DNA of 64,000 nucleotides from NCBI GenBank assembly GCA_030841035.1, contig JAVEDI010000067.1, positions 17,362 through 81,361 of the forward strand, read 5' to 3'. The position numbers were made by a program, and so were the translations under genes. How positions within the stretch are numbered: position 1 is the first letter of the stretch; each line of letters starts with the position of its first letter. Of the stretch, positions 56,488 to 64,000 are shown piece after piece. This DNA is from Actinomycetota bacterium. Lineage in GTDB: Bacteria > Actinomycetota > Actinomycetes > JACCUZ01. The notes under the pieces are model-generated. The model was given only the letters and a program-made list of their open reading frames with translations. It did not search any database and had not been told where the DNA came from.

Positions 56488-56525
56488 ATCCTGTCAGAGG
56501 AAATCGCGCTGGACAAGCGATTCCG
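56488..56525 (-). promoter_or_regulatory. Promoter of the aldehyde dehydrogenase-pot operon with shared 12-base element
   Basis: On the minus strand, CGGAATCGCTTG (56525-56514) overlaps a -35-like TTGTCC (56516-56511). A 17-base spacer follows, then a -10-like CAGGAT (56493-56488). Transcription should begin near 56481, about 40 bases before the GTG. The 12-mer and hexamer spacing recur in front of the Lrp gene at 59.8 kb. Confidence 0.55.
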
Positions 56526-56552
56526 CAGCGATACACGTTTGTTACCACGAAA

Positions 56553-58169
56553 TCACGCGGAGTGCGGGACTCTCCCACCGAGCCAGGTCCGGCGCACGAC
56601 CAGCTCCGGCCAGTCGCTCGCCGGCCGCCGCGTCGGGTCGCCGTCCAGCCACACCAGGTCGGCCCGCTTCCCGAGCGCCACCGTGCCGCGGCTGGCCTCC
56701 TCGAACGACTGGTACGCGCCGCCGGCGGTGTACGCCGAGAGCGCGGTCGCGACCGGCAGCCGCTCGAGCGGCAGCCAGCCACCCGGGGGGTCGGGCTCGG
56801 GGGTCTGGCGGGTGACGGCGACCGCGAGCCCGTCGAGCGGGCGGTGCGAGCTGACCGGCCAGTCGCTGCCCATGGACAGCACGGCGCCGGAGGCGACCAG
56901 GGAGGCGAAGGGGTACTGCAGCGCGCTGCGCCGCGGGCCCAGCCGTGGAGCGGTCAGGTCGCGCTGCACGGGGTCCGGCTGCGCCCAGAGCGGCTGCACG
57001 TTCGCGACCACCCCCAGCGCCGCGAAACGCCCGATGTCGGCGGGGTCCACCAGCTGGAGGTGGGCGAGGACCGGGCGCCGGTCACGGGGCCCGTTGACCG
57101 CCTCGACGTGCGCGACCGCGTCCAGCGCCGCACGGATGCCGGCATCGCCGATCGCATGGATGTGCAGGTGGAACCCGTCGGCGTCGAACGCGGCCGCCGC
57201 GGCCGCGAGCTCGTCGGTCGACCACACCGGCAGCCCACAGGTGTGCGGTGCGTCCGCATAGGGCTCGAGCAGCGCCGCGGTGCCGGCCTCGATCACGCCG
57301 TCGGCGAAGAACTTGACGGTGCGGGCGGAGACCATCGCCGAGGACGCCGCAGCGGCCCGGGCGGCGGCGAACGTGGCCCGCTGGTCCGGCCAGTCCCCCG
57401 GCTCCGCGCGCAAGGCGATGTCCACGCGCACCGACAGCCGGCCGGCCTGCTCGGCGCGCAGGTAGGTGGCGACGTCCTCGGGGTACAGCGCTGCCTCCTG
57501 AGCCCAGGTGACTCCGGCGCCCGCGAGCAGCGCCGTCGCCCTGCCGAGCCCCGTGACCTTGTCCGGGACCGTGACGGTGGGGACGTGGCGGCGCACCAGG
57601 TCCATCGCGGCCCACTCGACGAGGGTGCCCAGCGGCGTGCCGTCGGGCCGGCGCGGCAACCGCGCGGCCGGGGGGTCCGGCGTCCGCTCGTCGATGCCGG
57701 CGACGCGCAGCGCCGCGGTGTTGACCCACGCGCAGTGGTGGTCGCTGGACTGCAGCACGACCGGCCGGTCGGGCACGGCGGCGTCGAGCCAGGCAGCGTC
57801 GAACAGGCCCTCCGGGGCGAGCGTCGGGTCATAGGGGCCGCCGGTGATCCACGGCAGGTCCGGGTGGTCGGTGGCGAAGCGGCGTACGACGTCGAGGACT
57901 TCCTGCACGGAGCTCGCCTCGCCCACCTGCGGTCCGGCCAGCTCGACGCCGCCCCACAGCGGATGGACGTGGCCGTCCGCGAAGCCCGGCAGCAGCGCAC
58001 CACCCTCCAGGTCGACCACCTCACGGGCGGTGGGCGCGAGCTCCAGCGCCGCCTCGTCGAGCGCCACCACCACGCCGCCGTGCACGGCGACCGCGCGGGC
58101 CCGGGTGCCGAGCGCGTCGAGAGTCAGCACGACGCCGCCCCGCAGGACCAGCTCGACCCCGGTGCTCAC
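56553..58169 (-). CDS. Amidohydrolase family protein (YtcJ type)
   Basis: The 538-residue metal-dependent hydrolase has an N-terminal small beta domain (ELVLRGGVVLTLDALG), the metal motif GALLPGFADGHVHPLWGG, a lysine in TVKFFADGVIEAG, FHLHIHAIGDAG and MGSDWPV, all of the YtcJ/amidohydrolase-3 family. Members hydrolyse amides or ring-amines; no specific substrate can be assigned. It follows the second aldehyde dehydrogenase by 34 bases, in an operon of amine breakdown. A GTG start at 58169 fits. Confidence 0.88.
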   Translation of the reverse strand: MSTGVELVLRGGVVLTLDALGTRARAVAVHGGVVVALDEAALELAPTAREVVDLEGGALLPGFADGHVHPLWGGVELAGPQVGEASSVQEVLDVVRRFATDHPDLPWITGGPYDPTLAPEGLFDAAWLDAAVPDRPVVLQSSDHHCAWVNTAALRVAGIDERTPDPPAARLPRRPDGTPLGTLVEWAAMDLVRRHVPTVTVPDKVTGLGRATALLAGAGVTWAQEAALYPEDVATYLRAEQAGRLSVRVDIALRAEPGDWPDQRATFAAARAAAASSAMVSARTVKFFADGVIEAGTAALLEPYADAPHTCGLPVWSTDELAAAAAAFDADGFHLHIHAIGDAGIRAALDAVAHVEAVNGPRDRRPVLAHLQLVDPADIGRFAALGVVANVQPLWAQPDPVQRDLTAPRLGPRRSALQYPFASLVASGAVLSMGSDWPVSSHRPLDGLAVAVTRQTPEPDPPGGWLPLERLPVATALSAYTAGGAYQSFEEASRGTVALGKRADLVWLDGDPTRRPASDWPELVVRRTWLGGRVPHSA

Positions 58170-58203
58170 CGGATCCGCCCCGGGGCACCCACCACGTCGG
58201 CTG

Positions 58204-59694
58204 TCACGCCTCGATGTTGCTCATGACGTGCTTGATGCGGGTGTAGTCCTCGAAGCCGTACATCGAGAGGTCCTTGCCGTAGCCCGAGTGCTTGAAGCCA
58301 CCATGCGGCATCTCGGCGACGAGGGGGATGTGCGCGTTGATCCAGACACAGCCGAAGTCCAGCCGCCTGGCCATCCGCATGGCCCGGCCGTGGTCCTTGG
58401 TCCACACGGAGGAGGCCAGGCCGTACTTCACGCCGTTCGCCCAGCGCAGCGCCTCCTCCTCGTCGGTGAACCGCTGCACGGTGATGACCGGGCCGAAGAT
58501 CTCGTCCTGGATCATCTCGTCGTCCTGGAGCAGCCCGGACACCACGGTCGCCTCGTGGAAGTAGCCACGGGAGAGCTCGCCGCCGACCCGGTTGCCGCCG
58601 GCCGACACGACCGCGTGGTCGGGCGCTCGCTGCAGGAGTCCCATGACGCGGTCGAGCTGGCTGGCGTTGTTGAGCGGCCCGAAGAGCACGTCCTCGTCGT
58701 CGGCGAGACCCGTCTTGGCGTTCTCCTTGGCCTGCTGCGCGAGTGCCGCGACGGCGTCGTCGTGGATGCCGGGACCGGCGAGCACCCGAGTGGCAGCGGT
58801 GCAGTCCTGGCCGGCGTTGAAGTACCCGGCCACCGCGATCGCCTCGGCCGCGGCCTCGAGGTCGGCGTCGTCGAAGATGACGACCGGTGCCTTGCCGCCG
58901 AGCTCGAGGTGCACGCGCTTGACGTCACGGGCCGCGGCGCCGGCGACCTCCATGCCGGCGCGCACCGATCCGGTGATGGACACCATGGCCGGGATCGGGT
59001 GCTCGACCAGCGCGCGCCCGGTGTCACGGTCGCCGGCCACGACGTTGAAGACCCCGGGCGGCAGGAACTCGCCGAGGATCTCAGCCATCAGCAGCGTCGA
59101 CGCCGGCGTGGTGTCCGACGGCTTGAGCACGACGGTGTTGCCCGCGGCGACGGCGGGCGCCCACTTCCAGACCGCCATCATCATCGGGTAGTTCCACGGG
59201 GTCACCTGCGCGCAGACGCCGATCGGCTCACGGCGGATCATCGACGTGTGCCCGGCGAGGTACTCCCCCGCCGAGAGCCCCTGGAGCAACCGTGCCGCTC
59301 CCGCGAAGAAGCGGATCTGGTCGACCATCGGAGGCATCTCCTCCGACATGGTGAGCGCGCGCGGCTTGCCGGTGTTCTCCACCTCGGTCGCGACGAGCTC
59401 GTCGGCCCTCGCCTCGAAGGCGTCGGCGATGTGCAGCAGCGCGCGCTGCCGCTCGCTCGGTGTCGTGTCACGCCAGGACTCGAACGCGGTGGCCGCCGCG
59501 CTCATCGCGGCGTCGACATCGGTGGCCGAGGACAGTGGCGCCGCGGCGTAGACCTCGCCGGTTGCCGGGTTGACCAGGTCGGACGTGCGTCCGTCGGCCG
59601 CCTCGACCTGCTGTCCGTTCACGAAGTTGCGCAGCGTGCGCGACGAGGTGGGCAACCTGTCCTCCCGGGTGTGTCGGTCGGTCACGCGGGTCAT
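58204..59694 (-). CDS. Aldehyde dehydrogenase, gamma-aminobutyraldehyde dehydrogenase type, second copy
   Basis: The 496-residue ALDH has VTPWNYPMMMAVWKWAPAVAAGNTVVLKP, HLELGGKAPVVIFDD, the catalytic cysteine in FNAGQDCTAATRVLA and the end motif MPHGGFKHSGYGKDLSMYGFEDYT. It is clearly paralogous to the enzyme at 54.97-56.44 kb. The start MTRVTDRH is taken at 59694. It is divergent from the Lrp regulator, with 139 bases between them. Likely oxidises 4-aminobutanal or a related aminoaldehyde to the acid; which of the two copies does so is not known. Confidence 0.9.
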   Translation of the reverse strand: MTRVTDRHTREDRLPTSSRTLRNFVNGQQVEAADGRTSDLVNPATGEVYAAAPLSSATDVDAAMSAAATAFESWRDTTPSERQRALLHIADAFEARADELVATEVENTGKPRALTMSEEMPPMVDQIRFFAGAARLLQGLSAGEYLAGHTSMIRREPIGVCAQVTPWNYPMMMAVWKWAPAVAAGNTVVLKPSDTTPASTLLMAEILGEFLPPGVFNVVAGDRDTGRALVEHPIPAMVSITGSVRAGMEVAGAAARDVKRVHLELGGKAPVVIFDDADLEAAAEAIAVAGYFNAGQDCTAATRVLAGPGIHDDAVAALAQQAKENAKTGLADDEDVLFGPLNNASQLDRVMGLLQRAPDHAVVSAGGNRVGGELSRGYFHEATVVSGLLQDDEMIQDEIFGPVITVQRFTDEEEALRWANGVKYGLASSVWTKDHGRAMRMARRLDFGCVWINAHIPLVAEMPHGGFKHSGYGKDLSMYGFEDYTRIKHVMSNIEA

Positions 59695-59788
59695 CGTGGC
59701 CAGCGGCAGCCTAGTCCCGAGGCCGTCGGTATCAACAGCCGGAGGGGGACCTGACGACAGATTCAGCAATTTTCGGCAGTGTTCGCCA

Positions 59789-59826
59789 CGGAATCGCTTG
59801 CAAAACAGCGCACGGATAGAGAGGAT
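59789..59826 (+). promoter_or_regulatory. Promoter-like element before the Lrp regulator, shared 12-mer
   Basis: CGGAATCGCTTG (59789-59800) overlaps TTGCAA (59798-59803). A 17-base spacer and GAGGAT (59821-59826) follow, seven bases before the ATG at 59834. The same element and spacing lie at 56.5 kb on the other strand. The GAGGAT could be part of a ribosome binding site instead of a -10. Confidence 0.5.
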
Positions 59827-59833
59827 CGCTGGC

Positions 59834-60307
59834 ATGGCGGGCCGGGATCGCAGCAACGGGACAACGCTCGACGACGTCTCCAAGGGCATCATCGAGCAGC
59901 TGCAGGAGGACGGGCGGCGCCCGTACGCGGCCATCGGCAAGGCCGTGGGCCTCTCGGAGGCCGCGGTCCGCCAGCGCGTGCAGCGGCTGCTGGACGCGGG
60001 CGTGATGCAGATCGTCGCGGTGACCGACCCGTTGCAGGTCGGCTTCCCGCGACAAGCGATGATCGGCATCCGCTGCGAAGGCGATGTCGAGATCGTGGCT
60101 GCCAAGATCGCTGACATGCCGGAGGTCGACTACGTCGTCATCACCGCGGGCGGCTTCGACATCCTCGTCGAGGTCGTGTGCGAGGACGACGACCACCTGC
60201 TCGACCTGGTGAGCAAGCGCATCCGCTCGGTCCCCTGCGTTCGCAGCACGGAGTCCTTCGTCTACCTGAAGCTGCAGAAGCAGCTCTATAACTGGGGAAC
60301 CAGATGA
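59834..60307 (+). CDS. Lrp/AsnC family transcriptional regulator
   Basis: The 157-residue protein has an N-terminal helix-turn-helix (LDDVSKGIIEQLQEDGRRPYAAIGKAVGLSEAAVRQRVQRLLDAG) and a C-terminal RAM/ACT-like ligand domain (FPRQAMIGIRCEGDVEIVAAKIADMPEVDYVVITAG). It is the probable local regulator of the polyamine genes on both sides, responding to an amino acid or amine. The ATG overlaps an AGAGG stretch nine bases upstream. It overlaps the aminotransferase start by four bases. Confidence 0.92.
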   Translation: MAGRDRSNGTTLDDVSKGIIEQLQEDGRRPYAAIGKAVGLSEAAVRQRVQRLLDAGVMQIVAVTDPLQVGFPRQAMIGIRCEGDVEIVAAKIADMPEVDYVVITAGGFDILVEVVCEDDDHLLDLVSKRIRSVPCVRSTESFVYLKLQKQLYNWGTR

Positions 60308-61710
60308 CCCTCTCCTCGCAAGACGTCAGCACGTGCGCCACGGAGGGAGGACAGCCTTCCCTGGCCGAGAAGGCGCGCGACCACCTGTGGATGCACTTCA
60401 CCCGCATGTCGACCTACCAGCACTCCCAGGTGCCGGTGATCGTCCGCGGCGAAGGTCCCTACATCTGGGACGACAAGGGCAAGCGGTACCTCGACGGGCT
60501 CGCCGGCCTGTTCGTCGTGCAGGTCGGCCATGGTCGCACCGAGCTCGCCGAGGCCGCGGCGAAGCAGTCCAGCGAGCTGGCCTTCTTCCCCCTCTGGTCC
60601 TACGCGCACCCGCAGGCGGTGGAGCTGGCCGAGCGTCTGGCTCACCTCGCTCCCGGCGACCTCAACCGCATCTTCTTCACGACGGGCGGCGGGGAGGCCG
60701 TCGAGAGTGCGTGGAAGGTGGCCAAGCAGTACTTCAAGCTCACCGGCAAGCCGATGAAGCACAAGGTGATCAGCCGGTCGATCGCCTACCACGGCACCCC
60801 TCAGGGTGCGCTGTCCATCACCGGCATCCCTGCAGCCAAGGCGATGTTCGAGCCGCTCGTCCCCGGCGCCCACAAGGTGCCCAACACGAACTTCTACCGC
60901 GCGCCCGAGCACGGCCACGACCTCGAGGCGTTCGGTCTGTGGGCCGCCAACCGCATCGAGGAGGCCATCGAGTTCGAGGGACCTGAGACGGTGGCCGCAG
61001 TCTTCCTCGAGCCGGTGCAGAACTCCGGTGGCTGCTTTCCACCGCCCCCGGGGTACTTCCAGCGGGTCCGCGAGATCTGTGACAAGCACGACGTCCTGCT
61101 CGTCTCCGACGAGGTCATCTGCGCCTTCGGGCGGCTGGGTCACTACTTCGGGGCGCAGCGCTACGGGTACCAGCCGGACATCATCACCTGCGCCAAGGGC
61201 ATGACCTCCGGCTACTCCCCCATCGGGGCGATGATCGCGAGCGACCGGATCATGGAGCCGTTCCTGCAGGGGCAGGCGTCGTTCGCCCACGGCTACACCT
61301 TCGGCGGACACCCGGTCTCCGCTGCGGTCGCCCTGGCCAACCTCGACATCTTCGAGCGCGAGCAGCTCAACCAGCACGTGCTGGACAGGGGGCCCGACTT
61401 CCGGCGCACCCTCGAGAAGCTGCAGGACCTGCCCATCGTGGGAGACGTCCGTGGCGACGGGTTCTTCTACGGCATCGAGATGGTCAAGGACAAGGACACC
61501 CGCGAGACGTTCGACGACGACGAGTCCGAGCGGCTGCTGCGGGGCTTCCTGTCCAAGGCCCTGTTCGACGCGGGCCTCTACTGCCGCGCCGACGACCGCG
61601 GCGACCCCGTCATCCAGCTCTCCCCCCCGCTGATCTGCGACCAGTCGCACTTCGACGAGATGGAACAGATCCTGCGCTCGGTCCTCACCGAGGCGTGGTC
61701 ACGCCTCTGA
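60304..61710 (+). CDS. Class III aminotransferase, putrescine-pyruvate transaminase type
   Basis: The 468-residue PLP enzyme has YLDGLAGLFVVQVGHG near residue 60, FFTTGGGEAVESAWKVAKQYF, RSIAYHGTPQGALSITG, VSDEVICAFGRLGHYFG and the PLP lysine in IITCAKGMTSGYSPIGAM. The segment resembles putrescine-pyruvate/beta-alanine-type aminotransferases (SpuC). Its overlap with the Lrp gene (ATGA) and its end overlapping the oxidoreductase start suggest an operon. Amino donor is inferred from context. Confidence 0.88.
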   Translation: MTLSSQDVSTCATEGGQPSLAEKARDHLWMHFTRMSTYQHSQVPVIVRGEGPYIWDDKGKRYLDGLAGLFVVQVGHGRTELAEAAAKQSSELAFFPLWSYAHPQAVELAERLAHLAPGDLNRIFFTTGGGEAVESAWKVAKQYFKLTGKPMKHKVISRSIAYHGTPQGALSITGIPAAKAMFEPLVPGAHKVPNTNFYRAPEHGHDLEAFGLWAANRIEEAIEFEGPETVAAVFLEPVQNSGGCFPPPPGYFQRVREICDKHDVLLVSDEVICAFGRLGHYFGAQRYGYQPDIITCAKGMTSGYSPIGAMIASDRIMEPFLQGQASFAHGYTFGGHPVSAAVALANLDIFEREQLNQHVLDRGPDFRRTLEKLQDLPIVGDVRGDGFFYGIEMVKDKDTRETFDDDESERLLRGFLSKALFDAGLYCRADDRGDPVIQLSPPLICDQSHFDEMEQILRSVLTEAWSRL

Positions 61711-63086
61711 CCGTGCCCTACCGCGCGCTCTCGCTCTGGCACGACACCGCCGACGACGACTGGGCGCCGCGCCCGCCGCTGCCCGGCGACCGGCAGGCCG
61801 ACGTCGCGATCGTCGGCGCGGGGTTCACCGGGCTCTGGACCGCCTACTACCTGGCTCGCCTCGACCCGTCGTTGCGCATCGTCGTGCTCGAGCGGGAGGT
61901 GGCCGGCTTCGGCGCGAGCGGGCGCAACGGCGGCTGGTGCTCCGCACTGTTTCCTGCGACCCTCGGCTGGCTGTCGCGCCGGTACGGGCGCGAGGCGGCG
62001 ATCGCCCAGCATCGCGCGATGCAGGCGAGCATCGAGGAGATCGGCGACGTGGTGGCCACCGAGGCCATCGACTGCTCGTGGCGCAAGGGCGGCACCGTCT
62101 CGCTGGCCCGTACCCCGCTGCAGCTGGACCGCGCCCGCGCGTCGATCGAGGACGCACGGCGCTACGGCTTCGGGCCCGATGACCTCCTCCTGCTCGACGC
62201 ACAGGAGGCGCACGACCGGCTCGGGGCCACCGACGTGCTCGGCGGGACCTACACACCGCACTGCGCGGCCATCCATCCCGCACGACTGGTGCGCGGACTG
62301 GCCCGCGCGGTCGAGGGGGCCGGTGTCACGATCCACGAGCGCACGCCCGTCACAGGCATCGACCCCGGCAGGGCCCGCACGACGCGCGGCACGGTGCGCG
62401 CCGACGTCGTCATCCGTGCGACCGAGGGCTACACGGCGAGGCTGCCCGGCCACCGCCGTGACATCGCGCCGGTCTACTCCCTGATGCTCGCGACCGAGCC
62501 GCTGCCCGCCGGGCTGTGGGACCGCATCGGCCTGCGCGAACGGGAGACGTGGAACGACCTCCGGCACCTGGTGATCTACGGCCAGCGCACCGCAGACGGG
62601 CGACTGGCGTTCGGCGGCCGGGGAGCGCCCTACCACTTCGCCTCACGCATCCGGCCCGACCACGACCGTGAGCCGACCGTCTTCGCGGCCCTGCGCGCGG
62701 TGCTGCTCGAGCTGTTCCCCGACCTGCGTGACGTCGCCGTCACCCATACGTGGGGAGGTCCGCTGGGCATCGCCCGCGACTGGTGCGCCTCGGTCGGCCT
62801 GGACCGCGCGACCGGTCTGGCGTGGGCGGGTGGGTACGTCGGCGACGGCGTGAGCACCTCGAACCTCGCCGGGCGCACGCTAGCCGACCTGGTGCTGCGC
62901 CGTGACACCGACCTGGTGCGGCTGCCGTGGGTCGGGCACAAGTCGCCGCGCTGGGAGCCAGAGCCGCTGCGCTGGCTCGGTGTCACCGCGTCCCTGCGGG
63001 TGATGTCGGCGGCCGACGGTGAGGAGAGCAGGACGGGACGGCCGTCGCGCCGGGCCGCCGCGTTGACGCGGCTGCTCGGTCACTGA
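61695..63086 (+). CDS. FAD-dependent amine oxidoreductase, second copy
   Basis: The 463-residue flavoprotein has VAIVGAGFTGLWTAYYLAR, EREVAGFGASGRNGGWCSALF, a catalytic domain and GLAWAGGYVGDGVSTSNLAGRTLADLVLR near the C-terminus. It is a paralog of the enzyme at 49.4-50.8 kb with the same GASGRNGG flavin-contact motif. Start GTG at 61695 overlaps the aminotransferase end by 16 bases; GTG at 61713 is the alternative. It probably oxidises an amine such as gamma-glutamylputrescine or a related polyamine derivative; inferred. Confidence 0.86.
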   Translation: MVTPLTVPYRALSLWHDTADDDWAPRPPLPGDRQADVAIVGAGFTGLWTAYYLARLDPSLRIVVLEREVAGFGASGRNGGWCSALFPATLGWLSRRYGREAAIAQHRAMQASIEEIGDVVATEAIDCSWRKGGTVSLARTPLQLDRARASIEDARRYGFGPDDLLLLDAQEAHDRLGATDVLGGTYTPHCAAIHPARLVRGLARAVEGAGVTIHERTPVTGIDPGRARTTRGTVRADVVIRATEGYTARLPGHRRDIAPVYSLMLATEPLPAGLWDRIGLRERETWNDLRHLVIYGQRTADGRLAFGGRGAPYHFASRIRPDHDREPTVFAALRAVLLELFPDLRDVAVTHTWGGPLGIARDWCASVGLDRATGLAWAGGYVGDGVSTSNLAGRTLADLVLRRDTDLVRLPWVGHKSPRWEPEPLRWLGVTASLRVMSAADGEESRTGRPSRRAAALTRLLGH

Positions 63087-63095
63087 CGACCGGTC

Positions 63096-64000
63096 TCAGG
63101 CGCCGGACCGCAGGGTGGGCCGCAACGCCTCGAGGACCGCCGGGTCCTCGATGGTCGAGGGCACGGCCTCGTCGCGGCCCTCGGCGATCGCCCGGATCGA
63201 GCGTCGCAGGATCTTGCCCGACCGGGTCTTGGGCAGTGCCGGCACCACGTCCACCTCGCGGAACGAGGCCACCGCACCGATCTCGTCCCGGACCCGCTGC
63301 ACGAGCTGCGCGCGCAGCACCTCCGGGTCGATGTCGACGCCGGCCTTGAGCACCACGAGCCCGCGCGGGACCTGACCCTTGAGCGAGTCGGCGACCCCGA
63401 CGACGCAGCACTCGGCTACCGCCTGGTGGCCGGCGATGACCGCCTCCATCGAGCCCGTCGAGAGCCGGTGCCCGGCCACGTTGATGACGTCGTCGGTGCG
63501 GCCCATCACGAACAGGTAGCCGTCGTCGTCGACGTACCCGCCGTCTCCGGTGAGGTAGTAGCCCTCGAACGCCGAGAGGTAGGACGACAGGAAGCGCGCG
63601 TCGTCCTCCCACAGGGTGGTCAAGGCACCGGGCGGCAACGGCAGCCTGATGCAGATCGCGCCCTCTCGGCCCGGCCCGGCCTGTTCGCCGGTCGGCTGCA
63701 GGACCTGCACGTCCCAGCCGGGCACCGGCACGGTCGGCGAACCGGGCTTGATCGGCATCGGGTCGAGCCCGCGCAGGTTGGCCGCGATCGGCCAGCCGGT
63801 CTCGGTCTGCCACCAGTGGTCGACCACCGGTACGCCGAGCATGTCGTGGGCCCAGTGATACGTCTCCGGGTCGAGCCGCTCGCCCGCGAGGAACAGCGTG
63901 CTGAACCCGGTCAGGTCGTACTTCGCCAGCTCCTTGGCGTCCGGGTCCACCTTCTTGATCGCCCGGAGCGCGGTCGGAGCGGTGAAGAGCGCTCTCGCGC
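63096..64000 (-). CDS. prpE: Propionyl-CoA synthetase, C-terminal part (cut by window edge)
   Basis: The window holds the last about 300 codons of an AMP-forming acyl-CoA ligase; the start is beyond 64000. Visible are LFTAPTALRAIKKVDPD, TLFLAGERLDPETYHWAH, VVDHWWQTETGWPIA, the PGSPTVPVPGWDVQVL segment, the ATP motif YYLTGDGGYVDDDGYLFVMGRTDDVINVAGHRLSTG and the acetyl-lysine site in LPKTRSGKILRRSIRAIAEG. The combination of PGSPTVPVPG with PGALTTLW is typical of PrpE rather than Acs. It converts propionate to propionyl-CoA. It is convergent with the second oxidoreductase. Confidence 0.85.
   Translation of the reverse strand, partial: ARALFTAPTALRAIKKVDPDAKELAKYDLTGFSTLFLAGERLDPETYHWAHDMLGVPVVDHWWQTETGWPIAANLRGLDPMPIKPGSPTVPVPGWDVQVLQPTGEQAGPGREGAICIRLPLPPGALTTLWEDDARFLSSYLSAFEGYYLTGDGGYVDDDGYLFVMGRTDDVINVAGHRLSTGSMEAVIAGHQAVAECCVVGVADSLKGQVPRGLVVLKAGVDIDPEVLRAQLVQRVRDEIGAVASFREVDVVPALPKTRSGKILRRSIRAIAEGRDEAVPSTIEDPAVLEALRPTLRSGA

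Noticed and set aside
53708..56782. A 1024-codon minus-strand frame containing potD at its end
   Set aside because: Only the last 402 codons are PotD-like; the rest is an out-of-frame reading of the aldehyde dehydrogenase gene.

Overview
This window is a contiguous piece of a high-GC chromosome of the Actinomycetota type. Evidence for that is the very strong G/C third-position bias, many GTG starts (and two TTG starts that overlap a stop), the mycothiol-linked genes (an S-nitrosomycothiol reductase/formaldehyde dehydrogenase and a mycothiol-dependent isomerase-family protein), the Gly/Pro/Ala-rich IF-2, and gene order. From about 1 to 41 kb the housekeeping genes follow, from memory, the relative order of the Mycobacterium tuberculosis segment from ftsK (Rv2748c) to dxr (Rv2870c). 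The genus cannot be named from the sequence alone. No rRNA, tRNA, CRISPR array, prophage or intact insertion sequence was seen. About 61 protein genes are annotated, one of them a remnant.

Layout. 0-6 kb (minus): ftsK (cut by the window edge), RNase J, dapA, dihydrofolate reductase, thymidylate synthase and a secreted endonuclease/exonuclease/phosphatase-fold protein. 6-8.8 kb (plus): a small accessory block containing a conserved unknown, an F420/NADP-reductase-like protein, a GNAT, a small membrane protein and a PPOX-type flavin/F420 protein. 8.9-24.6 kb (minus): a long information-processing run, read from its 5' end as rimP-nusA-ylxR-infB-DUF503-rbfA-truB, then kynU and a SPOR/phosphodiester-glycosidase exoprotein, then ribF-rpsO-pnp-pepR-dapB. 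24.8-30 kb: a DUF4439 ferritin-like pair, a streptomycin-kinase-like remnant, a mycothiol isomerase-like protein, a TSUP permease, a HAD hydrolase and proS. 30-36 kb: two tandem ABC half-exporters and an MFS exporter. 36-41 kb: GNAT-ispG-rip1-dxr (isoprenoid MEP pathway plus a site-2 protease). A 439-base gap between ispG and rip1 holds three 92-bp tandem repeats, each carrying a 53-bp palindrome.

41-64 kb is the catabolic part. gabT is followed by OsmC, DUF952, a metallo-hydrolase with mscR (formaldehyde/nitrosothiol detoxification), an EAL-GAF protein and an SRPBCC protein with a promoter/operator visible in front of it. Then comes a polyamine/agmatine uptake and breakdown locus. A minus-strand run of eight genes (aldehyde dehydrogenase, potD, potA, potB, potC, FAD amine oxidoreductase, agmatinase, a carboxynorspermidine/saccharopine dehydrogenase-like protein) lies next to an amidohydrolase-aldehyde dehydrogenase pair. 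Divergent from that pair is a plus-strand operon of an Lrp-type regulator, a class III (putrescine-type) aminotransferase and a second FAD oxidoreductase. The inferred route is import of polyamine, agmatine to putrescine, putrescine to 4-aminobutanal (by oxidase or transaminase), then GABA by the aldehyde dehydrogenases, and GABA to succinate semialdehyde by GabT. The two aldehyde dehydrogenase promoter regions share a 12-base element with identically spaced -35/-10-like hexamers. The window ends inside prpE.

Start codons were set by ribosome binding sites, overlaps and family alignments known from memory. Where no binding site is visible, a TANNNT-like hexamer 6-7 bases before the start often suggests a leaderless transcript.
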